A stretch of DNA of 64,000 bases, from the NCBI GenBank assembly GCA_963721005.1, contig CAVRHR010000005.1, forward strand, positions 1,674,001 through 1,738,000, written 5' to 3'. A program made the position numbers and the translations under genes. Source of the stretch: VAZQ01 sp963721005 (lineage in GTDB: Bacteria > Pseudomonadota > Alphaproteobacteria > Rhizobiales > Xanthobacteraceae). This document shows, one piece after another, positions 54,805 through 63,998 of the stretch (positions are counted from its first letter, which is position 1; each line of letters begins with the position of its first letter). The notes under the pieces were generated by a model, which saw nothing but the letters and a program-made list of their open reading frames with translations, made no database searches and was not told where the DNA came from.

Positions 54805-55265
54805 TGTGTGAACTCCCCCTGATGTCTCAGGTGTTCGTGTGTGATGCGTCTCCCCTCCAGCCGTCCTTGCCGCCCCGCTTGGCCGCGACAGAGCCCTGCT
54901 GCAAGCATTTTCGACAGAGTTGCTTAAAGCTTGTCGTTAATCGAGCGCGCGTGTCGTTAAGAGCTGCGGCCGTCTCGCGGCCGAAATGAGGAAAGAAAAA
55001 GCCGGTCAATCAGGATCAGTGCTTGCGCCGCGCTGTCCGTTCGCCGTCGTTGAGACATGAAGCACTTCCTGCAACGTCCATTCGAGGCGTGCTGGCGCGC
55101 CGCGCGCCGCCCGTTAAAGAACCCGGGCGAATGCGACGACCGCCGCACGATCGTCCTAGGCGACTTGGAGGCCCCGGTGCAGGTGCTCCGCAGCGCGGTG
55201 AGGACTGCCGACGGCGCGATCTCGTCGGCAACCAACAGGTGCCTGCGTGCCCCGAATATCAGATG
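54805..55265. other. Intergenic stretch, no supported gene
   Basis: About 460 bases upstream of the peptidase gene. Frames here prolong the transposase remnant in shifted phases. Confidence 0.4.
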
Positions 55266-55830
55266 CGGCGATATTGGTGGTGCAGTCCACAGAGAACCGA
55301 CCGTGAAATGATGGCACCGAGGCCCTCGATTGCTCGATGGACTGGGGGCGTACTTGGTTAGAGAGCGATGAGTCCTCAATTCATAATAATAATAGCGCGC
55401 GTAGGATTTTCGAGCCCAGCGTAAGTGCTCCTCGCCGATGGCGATGATAGGCTCGGTGCACTCGCGACGGCTCGACCCGATCAGCCTTTCGGCGAGGCCG
55501 ATCTGCCAAGGCGAGCCTGTGGCAATGTGCTTGTAACAGATGCCCATGGCCCGTAGTCGTTTTGTGACGGCGGGACCGTAGATCCGGTCCCAATCGCAAA
55601 TCAGGTAGCGCGGAGCCGCATTCCAAGGGTATGTCCCGGTGATCTGGTGTGCAATCCACTCTGCGCTTGGGCCGGTGTGAGGTTAATCCAGCGGCGCGCC
55701 AGCCGGACGATGACGAGGACTTAGAGCAGGTCAAAGCCGATGGTGTGAACAACGAACAGGTCCAAGACGGCGATATTCGGTGAATGATTGCGCAGGAAGG
55801 TGGGCCACCCCGAGAGGGAGGTCCACGTCG
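55266..55830 (-). pseudogene. Integrase-core transposase remnant
   Basis: Disrupted frames give, from high to low coordinate, WLARRWINLTPAQ-like text, RYLICDWDRIYGPAVTKRLR, GSPWQIGLAERLIGSSRREC and SYARYYYYELRTHRSLTKYA. This is the C-terminal part of a DDE integrase-core transposase of the type found in many rhizobial IS copies, with an Asp-x-Asp (DWD in place of DRD) and the Glu in AERLIGS. No ends were recognised and the N-terminus is degenerate. Confidence 0.75.
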
Positions 55831-55832
55831 CG

Positions 55833-56972
55833 CTACGATGCTAGCAGGCGCCACTCCACACGGTTCCGGCCCTTGGCTTTGGCGCGATAGAGCGCCCGGT
55901 CGGCAGCCCTGATCAATAACGCGAGGTCCTGATCGGGACCAGCCGATACGGCGACCCCGACGCTCACCGTCGCTCCTATCGTGCTTTCCGCGGCCTCGAA
56001 TTGCCTGCGGATCCGCTCTGCGATATCGCCGCCATCGTTTAGCGACGCATGCGGAATGAGGCAGCCGAATTCCTCGCCGCCAACCCTACCGAATATGTCC
56101 GTAGGACGCAGCACGGAGGCCGCGACTCGACACAATTCGATGAGTGCACGGTCTCCGACGTGATGACCGTGGGTGTCGTTGATCAGCTTGAACGCGTCGA
56201 GATCAAACAAGAGGAACACCGAGGGACTGCCTTCGAACGTCGTGCGGCGCAGCAGCGTCGCGCAGCGCTGCATAAAATCGCGGCGGTTGGCGACTCCGGT
56301 CAGCGGATCGGTCAGCGAAGCCTTTTTGTACCAGAGGGCAACGCGCTCTTTCGCCACTCCTCCAAACAGATAAGCGATGCAGAACGCATAGAAGAGGCCC
56401 TCAAAAACGAGAAACGGGAACCAACCGAAATGAACGGAGCTGCTGAGCGAAGGCACAGCATCCGCGAACGGAATGCGGATGAGAAAGACCAGCGCATGGG
56501 TGAGGAGAAGCACGATGATCGGGCCGCGAGACATCAGCCTCTCACCGCGACCTCGCCAGAATTCCGCTGCGCTCGCGGCCGAGTACGCGAGAATAGTCGC
56601 GGACATCAATGCTGCTCTCGCCTTCGGTGCGACATAGAAAACCTCGAATTGGCAGGCGGTAAGCCAAATCAAGGCACCTGCCAGCATCATAGGCACGGAC
56701 GTGGACCGGCCTTCGAAACTGCGCACTCCCGTCCACATGACGCCGTAGGAAGCCGCGAGGACGGCGTTTCCGATCAAGATCGACCAAATGTCCGGTATGC
56801 TCCCGCGAGCTAAAAGGAGCGCAACGCCAAAGGAGGCGAGTGCGAAGGATGCCGCCCACAGAGCAAGAGCCCTCAGATCGGGGCTCTGCAGCCAGGTCAC
56901 TAACAGCAGGCCCGCGGCAACCGCGAGTGCCAGGACCACAATGATCGAGAGCGTAGGAAGATCGAGCGTCAC
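55833..56972 (-). CDS. Membrane diguanylate cyclase (GGDEF)
   Basis: 379 residues. An N-terminal region with about six membrane helices (to about residue 200) is followed by a GGDEF domain: SLTDPLTGVANRRDFMQRC, FLLFDLDAFKLINDTHGHHV, the active site GRVGGEEF and AADRALYRAKAKGRNRVE. An RxxD inhibitory site (RPTD) lies five residues before GGEEF, so product inhibition is expected. GTG 56972 forms GTGA with the mltA stop; an ATG at 57020 is the longer alternative. The overlap couples c-di-GMP synthesis to a murein-degrading enzyme. Confidence 0.92.
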   Translation of the reverse strand: MTLDLPTLSIIVVLALAVAAGLLLVTWLQSPDLRALALWAASFALASFGVALLLARGSIPDIWSILIGNAVLAASYGVMWTGVRSFEGRSTSVPMMLAGALIWLTACQFEVFYVAPKARAALMSATILAYSAASAAEFWRGRGERLMSRGPIIVLLLTHALVFLIRIPFADAVPSLSSSVHFGWFPFLVFEGLFYAFCIAYLFGGVAKERVALWYKKASLTDPLTGVANRRDFMQRCATLLRRTTFEGSPSVFLLFDLDAFKLINDTHGHHVGDRALIELCRVAASVLRPTDIFGRVGGEEFGCLIPHASLNDGGDIAERIRRQFEAAESTIGATVSVGVAVSAGPDQDLALLIRAADRALYRAKAKGRNRVEWRLLAS

Positions 56973-58390
56973 GGCGGGGCTCGCCTGCGCAGCAATAACT
57001 GACGATTGCAGATGAGGCACGTTTCGGCTGCAGTTGCGCGGGGAAAACTTGCTGGCCCGGCTCTGTTGCCGTATCCACTTTCGGATTTGGCAAAATCGAT
57101 TTTTCCCTTGTCGTGCTTGTGGACCTCGAGTTCGAGGAACTTTGGTTTGGGTACAGGCAACGGCATGTGCCGGCCGGCCTCGATCATGTCGAGCTCGCGC
57201 GGAAGCAGCATCACGAATTGAGCCGGATGGCGAATGCGGCCGGCGATGAGCGCGGAGTCATCGCCGGCGCCCCAGTATAGATCCGCACGCGCCGGTCCAA
57301 CAATCGCCGAACCTGTATCCTGCGCGATCATTAGGCGGCGAAATGGCGAAACAGGTTTTGTGTTTTCCACCGGCAGATTGGCTTCGATGAAGAACGGCGT
57401 CCCGAATTCATGCAGCTTGTCGACGGCAATGGACCGACCCGGGGTCAACGGCACACCTTCCGCGCCGACTGGTTCGCTTTCAGTCGACAGTTCGGTGATA
57501 CGGAAAAACACATAGGAGCGGTTGCTGGCACGTACTTCTTGAGCTTCGTCCGGATGCGCGGTCATCCAATCTCGAATGCGCTGCATCGACATCTCCACGG
57601 GCGGAATGAGATTGCGCTCGATGAGCACCCGGCCAATCGAGCTGCGTGGATAGCCGTTATACGAGTTGTAGTTGATACTTAGCGGCGTGCCGTCCTCAAG
57701 AATCACGCGTGCGGAGCCCTCAATTTGGATTGCAAGCACGTCGAGCGGGTCTTTCAGCCAGCAAATCTCAAGTTTCTGGCCATCGAGCGCGCCGGCCTCG
57801 ATTGCGCCGCGGTCGTAATACGGCACGAACTGGTTCGCTCCGTTTAGGCGGCCGATCCGTGCACCTTTGTTTGGAAATGCTTCGGAGCCAAGCTTGTAGC
57901 CAAGCGCTATCAGGTCGGGGGGGCGACGATAGAGCGGCGCGTGAAATTCGGGATTGGGGGAGCGCGAGCCATGAACGATCGGCTCGTAGTAGGCGGTCAG
58001 AAAGCCCGGTGTTTCTCCTAGGCGCGTGATGCGAACGGGACGAAAATTCTGCTCGAAAAAGGTACGCGCGGCCGCCGAATCCCTCAGCCACAGGCCTGCG
58101 GCTTTGCGGCAGACATTCCACAGGGCGCCACGGACCGGTCTGTGGTCATCGGGCCGCGGCATTTTGCGCAAGACTTGGCAGCTTTTCTGATAGGCGACGA
58201 ATGCCGCCAGGTGATCATCGGCCGTCCACCCCGCGAGGTCGGTCCATTCGACGGGCTCGAGCTGGGTGTTTGCGAGTTTCAGCGGCTCTTCGGCCCATCC
58301 CGCGTCGGCCGTCAGGCATAAAATCGCGCCAACGACACTTGCAACTAAACTCCGCAGATGGATCTGCGCAAACGCACGGTCGGACTTCAT
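56969..58390 (-). CDS. mltA: Membrane-bound lytic murein transglycosylase A
   Basis: About 473 residues from ATG 58390 (58432 is possible). Signal peptide ends GWA-EEP. MltA domain: FLTAYYEPIVHGSRSPNPEF, PLYRRPPDLIAL and LDVLAIQIEGSARVIL; then the 3D domain with catalytic Asp residues: SIAVDKLHEFGTPFFIE, LMIAQDTGSAIVGPARADLY and GAGDDSALIAGRI. No lipobox is obvious. It cleaves glycan strands to 1,6-anhydro-muropeptides that feed recycling. The C-terminal about 80 residues after the 3D domain are a non-family extension. Confidence 0.93.
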   Translation of the reverse strand: MKSDRAFAQIHLRSLVASVVGAILCLTADAGWAEEPLKLANTQLEPVEWTDLAGWTADDHLAAFVAYQKSCQVLRKMPRPDDHRPVRGALWNVCRKAAGLWLRDSAAARTFFEQNFRPVRITRLGETPGFLTAYYEPIVHGSRSPNPEFHAPLYRRPPDLIALGYKLGSEAFPNKGARIGRLNGANQFVPYYDRGAIEAGALDGQKLEICWLKDPLDVLAIQIEGSARVILEDGTPLSINYNSYNGYPRSSIGRVLIERNLIPPVEMSMQRIRDWMTAHPDEAQEVRASNRSYVFFRITELSTESEPVGAEGVPLTPGRSIAVDKLHEFGTPFFIEANLPVENTKPVSPFRRLMIAQDTGSAIVGPARADLYWGAGDDSALIAGRIRHPAQFVMLLPRELDMIEAGRHMPLPVPKPKFLELEVHKHDKGKIDFAKSESGYGNRAGPASFPRATAAETCLICNRQLLLRRRAPP

Positions 58391-58432
58391 GCAAAGCACT
58401 TGCGTTGTGGCTCGCATTCTTGATGGTACCAA

Positions 58433-59202
58433 GCCATCGCTTCTACCAAGACGGGGACATTGACGGTATTTTGATCAGGTTTCGTAACGCAGACTGATCG
58501 CTTAACAAGCAATCGTTCTGAATTGTTCCACCTGGCTGACAAAGTTGCTCGTCAATTACAACGATTTATTTTATCAAAGTATTTCGTTCGTCTGCAGTGC
58601 TTTGGTTTTAGCGGCGGCGGTCCTGAACTGGGCGTACCAAGAACTGTGCCTGGGTTGATTTGGCGGCCCTTCCCGTCGTTAGTGACCGACGCGACTATAT
58701 ATGACGGTCAAATCGTTTTCGGTCCGCGCGATATGGGGCCACAGCGTGACTCGCGCGCCGCAGCAGGAGATTATTTATGACCTCATCGACATGGAGGGAT
58801 GGACTCCACGTAGTCACGTGCGCACGGGGGAAATCCCCAGATTAGTTGATATATATCAAGGCGGCTATGGCATCCAAGTCTAAGAAAGCTCCAAAAAGGA
58901 GAATTGTGTGATGAAGACAGCTTTATGAGCAAGAATACAGGCCCTTGCGGGCCCGGTCGATGCAATAAATAAACGCGAACGCACCTTCTCGAAAGTGGCT
59001 CTTCGCGGAGTGGGGAGCCTTGTGCGCCGTATGAGCAGAACATTCCAAATCTCTCGACCTGGTAGGCAGCCACAACTCTTTCGTCGTGAGCCACCACATT
59101 GCCAAGTATCGAGGGCGGCAGCAGGTAGAGCGAAGAGTCGAGCGGCGGCCCTTACTGACCGGTCGAGCGCGGTTAAACGAAGAACCTTATACGAGCAAGT
59201 TT
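58433..59202. other. Intergenic stretch, no supported gene
   Basis: About 770 bases of lower GC upstream of mltA (minus) and of the SGNH hydrolase (plus). A long A/T-rich part (58540-58580, 58690-58720) may hold promoters. No RNA identified. Confidence 0.4.
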
Positions 59203-60789
59203 ATGAGTTTAGATAACTCGGGGTTGCGCGTTGAAGATTTAGGGCGATGGCGCATGCCCGCGATTTTCCTCGGCGCGAGGGAGATTATCGCGGCAGCTTA
59301 CTTGGCGTTGGCCCTGATTGCGCCCGCCCAGGCTCAATTCTGGTCTCCGTTTGCCCCAGCGAGCCGGCCCCCGGCTACGATCCAACAGCAGCCTTGGCAA
59401 TCCTACGATCCTTTCGGCGGTTTCTTCGTCCCACGGATCCCAAGGGAACCTCGCCAACACAGCAGCCGTGGAAGCAACGAATTAGAAGCGGCGCCGGATA
59501 ATTCCCATGCCCCGCCTCCACAACAGCGCAAAGCTGACGTGCCGCCAACCACATTAGCCGTGGTAATGGGCGATGCGATGGCCGATTGGCTCGCCTATGG
59601 GCTCGAAGACGCTTTCATGGAACGGCCAGAAATAGGTGTTGCCCGCAAGCACCGCGCCGGCTCCGGTCTGATCCGCTACAGTGCCCGTCGTGATGTGGAC
59701 TGGGCGCAAACCGCACGTGAGATCATCGCGGCCGAAAAGCCGAAGTTCGTGCTGATCATGATCGGGGTAAACGACCACCAGGCGATTCGCGAGCGTGCTC
59801 CCGCGCCGCGCCGCGCCGCGCCAGTGAGCAAGCCGGGGGCCGCGCCCGGACCACAATCCACGCCGGGGCAGACCGCCCAAAGTGTACCAGCGCTAGACGA
59901 GGCGATCTCGGATCCAGAGAATCCGAACCAACCTCCACTCGGCGGAGCGGACGCAGGGCGCAACAGCAACGCCGCCGGTCCGTTCGAATTCCATACCGAC
60001 CAGTGGGAGGCCGCCTATATTAAGCGGATCGATGCAACAATTGCCGCTTTGAAGAGCGGTGGCGTGCCGGTGTTCTGGGTCGGCCTACCGGCGCAACGCG
60101 GTCCCAAGGCGAGTTCCGACGCGTCCTATCTCAACGAGCTCTATCGGGGGCGCGCCGAGAAGGCGGGCATCGTCTTCGTCGACATCTGGGACGGCTTTGT
60201 CGACGAGCAGGGCCGATACTCGCCGCAAGGGCCGGATTTCGAGGGTCAGATCCGCCGCTTGCGCAGCGCTGACGGCATCTATTTCACCAAGGCCGGCGCC
60301 CTCAAGCTCGCCCACTATGTGGAGCGCGAGATCGATCGCGGCGAAGCCAACCCCGCCCTTCCGGTGGCGCTGCCCACATCCATCGAGCAGGCTCCGGCCG
60401 GGGCCAAGGCGGGCGGGCCGTCGGCGCGCCCCCTGGTCGGCCCGCTCATCCCGCTGACCGCCTCGACGACTGTGGGCCCCGCCGGGAACAGCGCCTCGGA
60501 GGAGCTTCTGGGCGCCGCTCGCCCAGCGGCGTGGTCGCTTACTGCCGATCCGTTGGCGACCAGCGTACTCATCAAAGGAGAGCCGAGCGCGGCTCCAGCC
60601 GGCCGTGCCGATGATTTCAACTGGCCGCGCGAAAGCGCCGCCTCGGTCAGTACCGAGCCGTTACAGCCGGCGGCGGCGTCTGTCGCCCCCCGGCCCAGCC
60701 ATCGAGGAAGCGCATCAAGCGCATACGCCCTTCAACCCGGTCATCGAGGAAGCGCACCCAGGGCATGGCCGAGAAGGTCCGCACCCTGA
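59203..60789 (+). CDS. Exported SGNH-hydrolase family protein (DUF459-like)
   Basis: About 528 residues. Start ATG 59203; ATG 59254 (MPAIFLGAREII...) would place the signal peptide, which ends APAQA-QF, directly at the N-terminus. After a Pro-rich linker comes an SGNH-like core: TLAVVMGDAMADWLAYGLED (block I with Asp-Ala in place of Asp-Ser), FVLIMIGVNDHQAIR (Asn, block III), VPVFWVGLPAQRG and FTKAGALKLAHYVERE. The Pro/Ala-rich C-terminal 140 residues are variable. The family is thought to deacylate or acylate envelope polymers; the nucleophile Ser is not obvious here. Confidence 0.85.
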   Translation: MSLDNSGLRVEDLGRWRMPAIFLGAREIIAAAYLALALIAPAQAQFWSPFAPASRPPATIQQQPWQSYDPFGGFFVPRIPREPRQHSSRGSNELEAAPDNSHAPPPQQRKADVPPTTLAVVMGDAMADWLAYGLEDAFMERPEIGVARKHRAGSGLIRYSARRDVDWAQTAREIIAAEKPKFVLIMIGVNDHQAIRERAPAPRRAAPVSKPGAAPGPQSTPGQTAQSVPALDEAISDPENPNQPPLGGADAGRNSNAAGPFEFHTDQWEAAYIKRIDATIAALKSGGVPVFWVGLPAQRGPKASSDASYLNELYRGRAEKAGIVFVDIWDGFVDEQGRYSPQGPDFEGQIRRLRSADGIYFTKAGALKLAHYVEREIDRGEANPALPVALPTSIEQAPAGAKAGGPSARPLVGPLIPLTASTTVGPAGNSASEELLGAARPAAWSLTADPLATSVLIKGEPSAAPAGRADDFNWPRESAASVSTEPLQPAAASVAPRPSHRGSASSAYALQPGHRGSAPRAWPRRSAP

Positions 60790-60912
60790 CAACAGTCCCC
60801 GCAGTAACCTGTTTGCACGGCTACATGGGAAGGGAGCGTTAGCTACTAACAAGCCAAAGCAGCCCCAGTCAGTCTGCCACTCGCTGGCAATGCTCGATAC
60901 GAAGGCAGATGT

Positions 60913-61014
60913 CACCCCTTGAAACAGGCGCACTCGGCCGTCCCGCTTGCGCACGATCAGGCGGTAGCCGTCATGCATGATCTCGTGAATCCACCGCGGC
61001 CCGACCAGGGGCAT
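60913..61014 (-). pseudogene. ATP-dependent DNA ligase fragment
   Basis: Only the adenylation motif region remains: FSMPLVGPRWIHEIMHDGYR and LIVRKRDGRVRLFQG. Functional ligases have E(I/V)KHDGYR with the adenylated Lys; here that Lys is Met. Upstream and downstream parts are absent. It looks like a LigD/LigC-type remnant. Confidence 0.7.
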
Positions 61015-61089
61015 GGAAAACACGGATCGGAATGCAGGGTTCGATGATGCCAGCCGCTTCGCCGGCTGGCCGGTACGCCACTCCATGCC

Positions 61090-61669
61090 CGGAAAATGGC
61101 GAGGCGCGGCGCCCGCGTAAGAGCATGTACCGAGTCGCAGCGGACAGCGGGACCGGATTCATCCGCTGGGAGGCCACCGCCGCGTACCGGGTGGCAACCA
61201 CGCTACGGCCCCCATAGTAGACCACTGCGCGCCGCCCCCCGGCCTCATCGGTTTCTCGATTTCAGCCAGTCGCGTACCAAAATATCCATATAATCATTGC
61301 GCCGCAGATGGCTGTCGCCACTTTCAAGACAACGAAAGTCGCATTCAAAAATTTGTCTTCGATTTCCTGCGTCCTCCGCTTCCGCGGATCCAGGGAGATT
61401 TGCCGGCATAGGCGCGGTGCTCTCCCTGTCAAGCTCGTGCCCCTCACAAGCTGGCGGCGGCGAGACCGCATGCCCACGCGCGCGCACGCTACCTAGCCGT
61501 CGGCGACCGGAGGTTGACCTATGTCTAAGGTGTGCCGCTTTCGACAACCTAGCGCCACTGCTGCGCGCTCTGCTCACGGGCTCACCAAATCCGGTAGTTA
61601 TTGCAAGTCGGGAAGGTGGTGAGACGCTGGTCGACATTGCCCGCAGCTACAACGTCTCGCATCCGACCA
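61090..61669. other. Degenerate stretch with a recombinase HTH scrap
   Basis: About 580 bases without intact genes. At 61612-61690 (plus) a fragment ETLVDIARSYNVSHPTIMRL matches the C-terminal HTH of serine resolvases. The rest shows nothing recognisable. Confidence 0.45.
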
Positions 61670-61927
61670 TCATGCGCCTGATGCCGCAGCAGTGCGGGCG
61701 GAAGACTCGCCCGTGCGCGCGATGAGCAGCGCTTTTCGAGCGACTTCGTTGCGGCGCTTAAGCAGCGCGAAGAAGCGCAGCATGAAGTCATCGAGGCAGC
61801 CCTGTACGTGGGGAACAAGCTCCATCTCTGCCAGGAGGCTCTCCATTTCCTGATCGACTTGGATAGCCTCTTGATGGAGCAGCTCACTCGCTGCGGCTTT
61901 CATCACCTGACTGACCAGATTGCTCAT
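61670..61927 (-). CDS. Small helical hypothetical protein (85 aa)
   Basis: ATG 61927: MSNLVSQVMKAAASELLHQE, then ELVPHVQGCLDDFMLRFFAL and RRNEVARKALL, an amphipathic helical protein without a known domain. Reads as a real small gene by its start and periodicity, but it overlaps the recombinase scrap on the other strand. No similarity recognised. Confidence 0.4.
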   Translation of the reverse strand: MSNLVSQVMKAAASELLHQEAIQVDQEMESLLAEMELVPHVQGCLDDFMLRFFALLKRRNEVARKALLIARTGESSARTAAASGA

Positions 61928-62285
61928 GTACCGCTGCGATTTCCCTGGCTTTACTTAACGCAGAGTCCGCGAAAAAGAGATTGACGCCCCCTCAAACGAG
62001 ACTCATCGCGCAGATGATAGCACCGTCGCCGGTAGCCAAGTGACAGATCGCGGACGTCGAGTGGTAGGATGATGGTGATATTCACAAGCCATCCACATCG
62101 AATCGTGGAGCATGCTCGGCAAAGCCGTACAAAGGGGCGAAATGAAAAACCCGAGCAGGCTCATGATGTTCTTGGCTCATTGCCACTGCCGCCCGGTCAG
62201 GCTTTCTGTCTTCGGCCGCTCGCTCTAATTAATTTTGACGTCGTGTTACCGCCGCTGAGGTGGACGTGCATGCTAGACTTTGACG

Positions 62286-62423
62286 GTGAGCGAATCCGAA
62301 AAGATTGGACACGCGCATCGCACGAGGCGCAGCTGGCCATTTGTTCTGCTTTACCTGTTGCTTGTTCTGGTGGCCAGCGTGCCGGGTGTTGCGATGGCGC
62401 TATTGGCTCAAGGAGCGCCGTAG
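62286..62423 (+). CDS. Candidate 45-residue membrane peptide
   Basis: GTG 62286: a basic N-terminus (SEKIGHAHRTRRSWP) followed by one long hydrophobic helix (FVLLYLLLVLVASVPGVAMA) and TAG. The clean helix flanked by basic residues resembles small rhizobial inner-membrane peptides. A weak ribosome site lies upstream. Not confirmed. Confidence 0.35.
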   Translation: MSESEKIGHAHRTRRSWPFVLLYLLLVLVASVPGVAMALLAQGAP

Positions 62424-63020
62424 GAGCGGGAAGCCCTCGGGCCTGCGGCCCGCCTGACATCATCGCTAAAGCGCGGTCGGCACCACTACCAAGGCTCGCC
62501 CGCACGCTCGTGTTACCCCCAACTACCTGACCCTCATTGCGTGACCATGAGGGCCGCCAATCGGGGAAGACTTGGCGGCTCTCTGAGGCGTTGCGCGAGA
62601 TGCCCGACAACTCCAATTCGCGGGATTGGCACGATCTCGCCAAGAAGGCGCGCGCGGGGCGCGGTGGTTGCGCAACGGCTTCGATTAGTGACTTCGCCGA
62701 GCCGGTGGAATTACTGTTTCGGCCGGTATTTATGCCGGTAGTTATACTTGTACCTGTGCCGGTAGTCGTACCTGTGCGCCGCTCCTCGCGCCGCTCCGTG
62801 CGCGCTGTGCGCCGCTCCTCACGTCGCTCGTGCCGCTCTGAACGATTGACCAGCAGCATACAAAACAGCGCGACGGTCGGCTAAGGCCGAAATGAGCAGA
62901 CAATAGGTGGGCATGTCGATCATCTCATCGGCGCGTGCAGCAGCGCCGGAGAAACATAGGTCGAGACGAAGCTGCAATCTAGGAGCACGTCAAAAACCAA
63001 GGATAAACGCCTTGATCAAC
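62424..63020. other. Low-complexity stretch, no certain gene
   Basis: About 600 bases. At 62735-62850 short near-repeats (GTACCTGTGCCGGTAGT; CGCCGCTCCTCGCGCCGCTC) encode Arg/Ser- or Arg/Glu-rich runs on either strand (RREERRTARTERREERR on minus). A small gene on either strand is possible but neither is supported. Confidence 0.4.
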
Positions 63021-63998
63021 TCAACCTGTGGCGCTGATTGCCGACTTCAGCTGCGAGGCGTCGATGGTGCCAAGCGCGAGGCGCCGGGTCCGCAGATAGG
63101 CCTCGAATTCCCTGGCCGGTAGCGGCTTGGCGTACAGGAAACCTTGCGCCTCCTCGCACCTCTCGTCCCGCAGGAAGTTGGCTTGCTCCGCCGTCTCGAC
63201 GCCTTCCGCGATCACGCCGAGCTCGAGATTGTGCGCCATGACAATGAGCGAGCGCACGATCGCGGCATCTTGCGCGTCCTGGGTGATCTTGCCGACAAAG
63301 CTGCGGTCGATCTTGATGCGCGAAACCGGGAAGCGGCTCAGGTGGCTCAACGAAGCGTAGCCGGTGCCGAAATCGTCGAAGGCAAGCTTTACGCCCTGGT
63401 CGTGCAGCGACTGCAGGACGCTCGAATCCTCGCGGTTGAGCGCGACGTTCTCGGTGATCTCGAGCTCGAGCGCATCCGCCGGCAGGCCGAAATCCCGCAG
63501 CGCCCCGGCGATGTCCTTTGGCAGCATCTCGTCGTAGACCTGCGCCGGGAACAGGTTGACGCCCACGCGCGCGAGCGGCAGCCCCATCGCGCGCCAGGTC
63601 GACAGCCTTTCGAAAGCGCTCCGGATGATCCAGCGGCCGACACCGGGCGCGATCGGGCTCTCCGCCAGCGCATCGATGAAGGCACCGGGGGAGAGCACGC
63701 CGTGCTGCGGATGCCGCCAGCGCAGCAGCACTTCCGCCCCGACCACCGCATCGTCGGAGAGCCGGACCTGTGGCTGGAAATAGATCACCAACTCGTCTTG
63801 CGCAAAGGCGCGCCGGAGCTCGATGTCGAGGTTGCGCCGTGCCTGCGCGTGGGCTCGCAAGACCGGCGTAAAGAAGCGCAGCCCCTTGCCGCCATCCGAC
63901 TTGGTCTGGTAGAGCGCCAAATCCGCATTCGCGATCAGCTCATCGACATTCGAACCGTCGTTCGGCGCGATCGCCACGCCGGCGCTGGCGCCGAGATG
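63021..63998 (-). CDS. c-di-GMP phosphodiesterase, GGDEF-EAL (N-terminus outside window)
   Basis: About 325 residues visible. The start of the window part is the end of a GGDEF domain (ASAGVAIAPNDGSNVDELIA; ADLALYQTKSDGGKG). A full EAL domain follows: YFQPQVRLSDDAVVGAEVLL (EVL for EAL, Glu kept), LELEITENVAL, LAFDDFGTGYASLSHLSRF with the metal Asp pair, IKIDRSFV and VIAEGVET. Catalytic residues look complete, so it should hydrolyse c-di-GMP. The GTG at 63977 is internal. With the cyclase at 56-57 kb, the window carries both sides of c-di-GMP turnover. Confidence 0.93.
   Translation of the reverse strand, partial: HLGASAGVAIAPNDGSNVDELIANADLALYQTKSDGGKGLRFFTPVLRAHAQARRNLDIELRRAFAQDELVIYFQPQVRLSDDAVVGAEVLLRWRHPQHGVLSPGAFIDALAESPIAPGVGRWIIRSAFERLSTWRAMGLPLARVGVNLFPAQVYDEMLPKDIAGALRDFGLPADALELEITENVALNREDSSVLQSLHDQGVKLAFDDFGTGYASLSHLSRFPVSRIKIDRSFVGKITQDAQDAAIVRSLIVMAHNLELGVIAEGVETAEQANFLRDERCEEAQGFLYAKPLPAREFEAYLRTRRLALGTIDASQLKSAISATG

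Noticed and set aside
62537..62884. Plus-strand small protein with Pro/Val and Arg/Ser runs
   Set aside because: Low-complexity, competing frame on the other strand is equally long, no ribosome site; reported only as a repeat observation.
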